Positions 62,240-64,000 of a stretch of DNA of 64,000 bases are shown here, one piece after another (positions within the stretch are counted from its first letter, which is position 1; the number at the start of each line of letters is the position of its first letter). The notes under the pieces were generated by a model. The model was not told the DNA's origin. It saw only the letters and a list, made by a program, of their open reading frames with translations, and ran no database searches. Source of the DNA: Baylisascaris procyonis (Eukaryota > Nematoda > Chromadorea > Rhabditida > Ascarididae); the NCBI GenBank assembly GCA_037389465.1, contig JAZARR010000204.1:689501-753500 (forward strand), in the 5' to 3' direction. Position numbers and translations under genes: made by a program.

Positions 62240-63865
62240 ATATTTCTCCGTTTTATGCGACGAATCTCTATAATATGGTGCTGCCTCTCCCCTCCTCCCC
62301 ACCTCCCCCACCCGTTCGCCTTGCTTCCCTTCAATTTTAGTCGTCGTTTTTGTTTTTAGTTTTCTTTTATTTTTCGGTTTTATGTGACAAATCTCTATAC
62401 TATGGTGCTGATTCTCCCCTTCTCCACCACCCACCCGTTCGGCTTGCTTCCCTTCAATTTTAGTCGTTGTTATTGTTTTTAGTTGTCTTTTCTTCTTCGG
62501 TTTTATGTGACAAATCTCTATAATATGGTGCTGACTCTCCCCTCCTCCACCACCCACCCGTTCGCCTTGCTTCCCTTCAATTTTAGTCGTTGTTTTTGTT
62601 TTTAGTTTTCTTTAATTTTTCTCGGTTTTATGTGACGAATATCTATAATATGGTGCTGACTCTCCCCTCCTCCACCACCCATCCGTTCGCCTTGCTTCAT
62701 TTTAATTTTAGTCTTTGTTTTTGTTTTTAGTTTTCTTTTATTTTTCTCGGTTTTATGTGACGAATAATCTCCGTAACATGGTTCTGCCTCTCCCCTCCTC
62801 CTCCATCCATCCATTCACCTTGCTTCCTTTCAATTTTAGTCGTTGTTTTTGTTTTTATTTTTCTTTTATTTTTCGGTTTTATGTGACAGATCTCTATAAT
62901 ATGGTGCTCCCTCTCCCCTCCTCCTCAACCCATCCGTTCGCCTTGATTCCCTTTAATTTTAGTCTTTGTTTTTGTTTTTAGTTTTCTTTTATTTTTCTCG
63001 GTTTTATGTGACGGATAATCTCCATCACATGGTGCTGCCTTTCCCCTCCTCCTCACCCCACCTATTCGCCTTGTTTCCCACAACTTTAGTCGTTCTTTCT
63101 ATTTTTAGTTTTCTTTTTTCTCGGTTTTATGTGACGGATAATCTCCGTAACATGGTGCTGCCTTTCCCCTCGTCCTTCCCCCACGTTCGCCTTGTTTCCC
63201 ACAACTTTAGTTGTTGTTTTTATTTTCAGTTCTCTTTTACTTCTCGGATTTATGTGACGGATAATCTCCGCCACATGGTGCTGCCTTTCCCCTCCTCCTC
63301 ACCCCACTCATTCGCCTTGTTTCCCACAACTTTAGTCGTTGTTTTTATTTTTAGTTTTCTTTTTTTCTCGGTTTTATGTGACGGATAATCTCCGTCACAT
63401 GGTGCTGCCTTTCCCCTCCTCCTCACCCCACCCATTCGGCTTGTTTCCCACAACTTTAGTCGTTGTTTTTATTTTTAGTTTTCTTTTATTTCTCGGATTT
63501 ATGTGACGGATAATCTCCGTCACATTTTGCTGCCTTTCCCCTCCTCCTCCCCCCACCCATCCGCCTTGTTTCCCACAACTTTAGTTGTTGTTTTTATCTT
63601 TAGTTCTGTTTTACTTCTCGGATTTATGTGACGGATAATCTCCGTCACACGGTGCCGCCTTTCCCCTCCTCCTCCCCCCACCCTTCCCTTTATTTTCGTA
63701 CAATTTTAGTCGTTGTTTTCGTTTTAAGTTCTCTTTTATTTTTCTCGGTTTTAATTGACGAATCTCTATAATATGGTGCTGCCTCCCCCCACCCCTTTTC
63801 CCACCCATTCTTCTTGCTTCCCTACAATTTTAATCGTTGTATTTGTTTTTGTTTTAATACTTTTT
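62240..63865 (+). repeat. Tandem array of a ~124-bp pyrimidine-rich repeat (about 13 copies)
   Basis: Each unit runs GTTTTATGTGACG, an AATCTC-containing step, ATGGTGCTGCC, CCCCTCCTCC, CCACCCATTCGCCTTG, CTTCCC, CAATTTTAGTCGTTGTTTTTG and TTTTTAGTTTTC. The ATGGTGCT landmark or a close variant falls near 62275, 62401, 62525, 62649, 62778, 62899, 63029, 63150, 63276, 63399, 63524, 63649 and 63773. Early units read GACGAATCTCTATAATATGG; later ones read GACGGATAATCTCCGTCACA. Open frames on both strands (Phe/Ser-rich on +, Lys-rich on -) are compositional. The array lies in the sense orientation of the LASP-type intron. Confidence 0.92.
63376..63525 (+). repeat. Perfect hairpins within two adjacent intronic repeat units
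   Basis: ATGTGACGGA and TCCGTCACAT, separated by TAATC, form perfect 10-bp inverted repeats at 63376-63400 and 63501-63525. The next unit (63626-63650) has the same with one terminal mismatch. Units near 63006, 63127 and 63251 have one mismatch each. The earliest units lack the structure. Confidence 0.85.
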
Positions 63866-64000
63866 TGCGGAATCCGTGTCGATGTGTTGACATTCTCGTA
63901 GATCGTGTAATTGGCTTTAGCGACTGTTAAGTTTCGTATCATCGGAGGGAGGTATTGAGTTGTTTTGTTTTGGGGATGTATGTCCGAATGTCGCGGCGTT

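Larger units (their letters stand above)
61898..64000 (+). other. LASP-type gene intron 3, continues beyond the window
   Basis: Begins GTTTGTGAG. No further LASP exon (second nebulin-like repeat or SH3) is visible up to the end. The main content is the ~124-bp tandem array at 62240-63865. A frame with DVPPRRAVKRTLFRTSYKW near 62138-62192 resembles nothing in LASP and is left unassigned. Confidence 0.7.

Noticed and set aside
62116..62340. DVPPRRAVKRTLFRTSYKW frame considered as a further LASP exon
   Set aside because: LASP proteins continue after LQSQ with a nebulin-like K-Y..F-x-x-x-K-G pattern, absent here; no acceptor with the right phase was evident.
62201..63808. Long frames on both strands over the 124-bp repeats
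   Set aside because: Phe/Ser/Pro- or Lys/Gly-rich translations of a pyrimidine-rich tandem repeat inside an intron, not genes.

Overview
The window looks like nuclear DNA of an invertebrate animal, most probably a nematode. There is no operon-like gene packing. The only recognisable genes are two split genes on the + strand, with short exons in AT-rich introns and GT..AG boundaries. One encodes the C-terminal end of a Patched-related (PTR/PTCHD-type) membrane protein, a family strongly expanded in nematodes. The other encodes the N-terminus of a LASP-type LIM protein. I recognised both from protein motifs and joined exons by hand with consistent splice phases. The species and clade cannot be named from the sequence alone.

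Layout. (1) Positions 1 to about 36842 are one continuous head-to-tail satellite array with a 57-58 bp monomer, roughly 640 copies by division. It continues off the left edge. It has higher-order structure (blocks copied at offsets of 2653, 8949, 2249 and 750 bp), different variant repertoires at its two ends, and a 1.8 kb stretch (33.5-35.3 kb) full of short deletions. Its right edge is degenerate and stops about 20 bp before a coding exon. (2) 36864-40060: the last four recognisable exons of a PTR-type gene (192 residues, five membrane segments, GxxxD motif). Its last intron holds a 0.75 kb inverted-repeat element. No earlier exon lies in the window, so the satellite either sits in a huge intron or marks a truncation. 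(3) 41641-45739: a 4.08 kb foldback element flanked by a 9-bp direct repeat. Its long arms contain 178-bp tandem repeats (5.6 copies left, 7.6 right), dinucleotide tracts and a 92 bp TTTA-rich centre. This is the most structured object in the window and I cannot assign it to a named family. (4) 45740-59640: about 14 kb without a recognisable gene, holding microsatellites, polypyrimidine tracts, isolated poly-G/poly-C runs and clustered ATGCAAAT octamers. (5) 59700-61897: three coding exons of the LASP-type gene (LIM domain and start of the first nebulin-like repeat). Its next intron carries about 13 copies of a ~124 bp pyrimidine-rich repeat, some with perfect hairpins, and runs to near the window end.

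The two genes have no evident functional link. One is a predicted membrane transporter-like protein, the other an actin-cytoskeleton adaptor. The main biology here is repeat biology: satellite amplification and homogenisation next to a gene, and foldback element growth by internal tandem repeats. No rRNA, tRNA, CRISPR array or viral gene was recognised.
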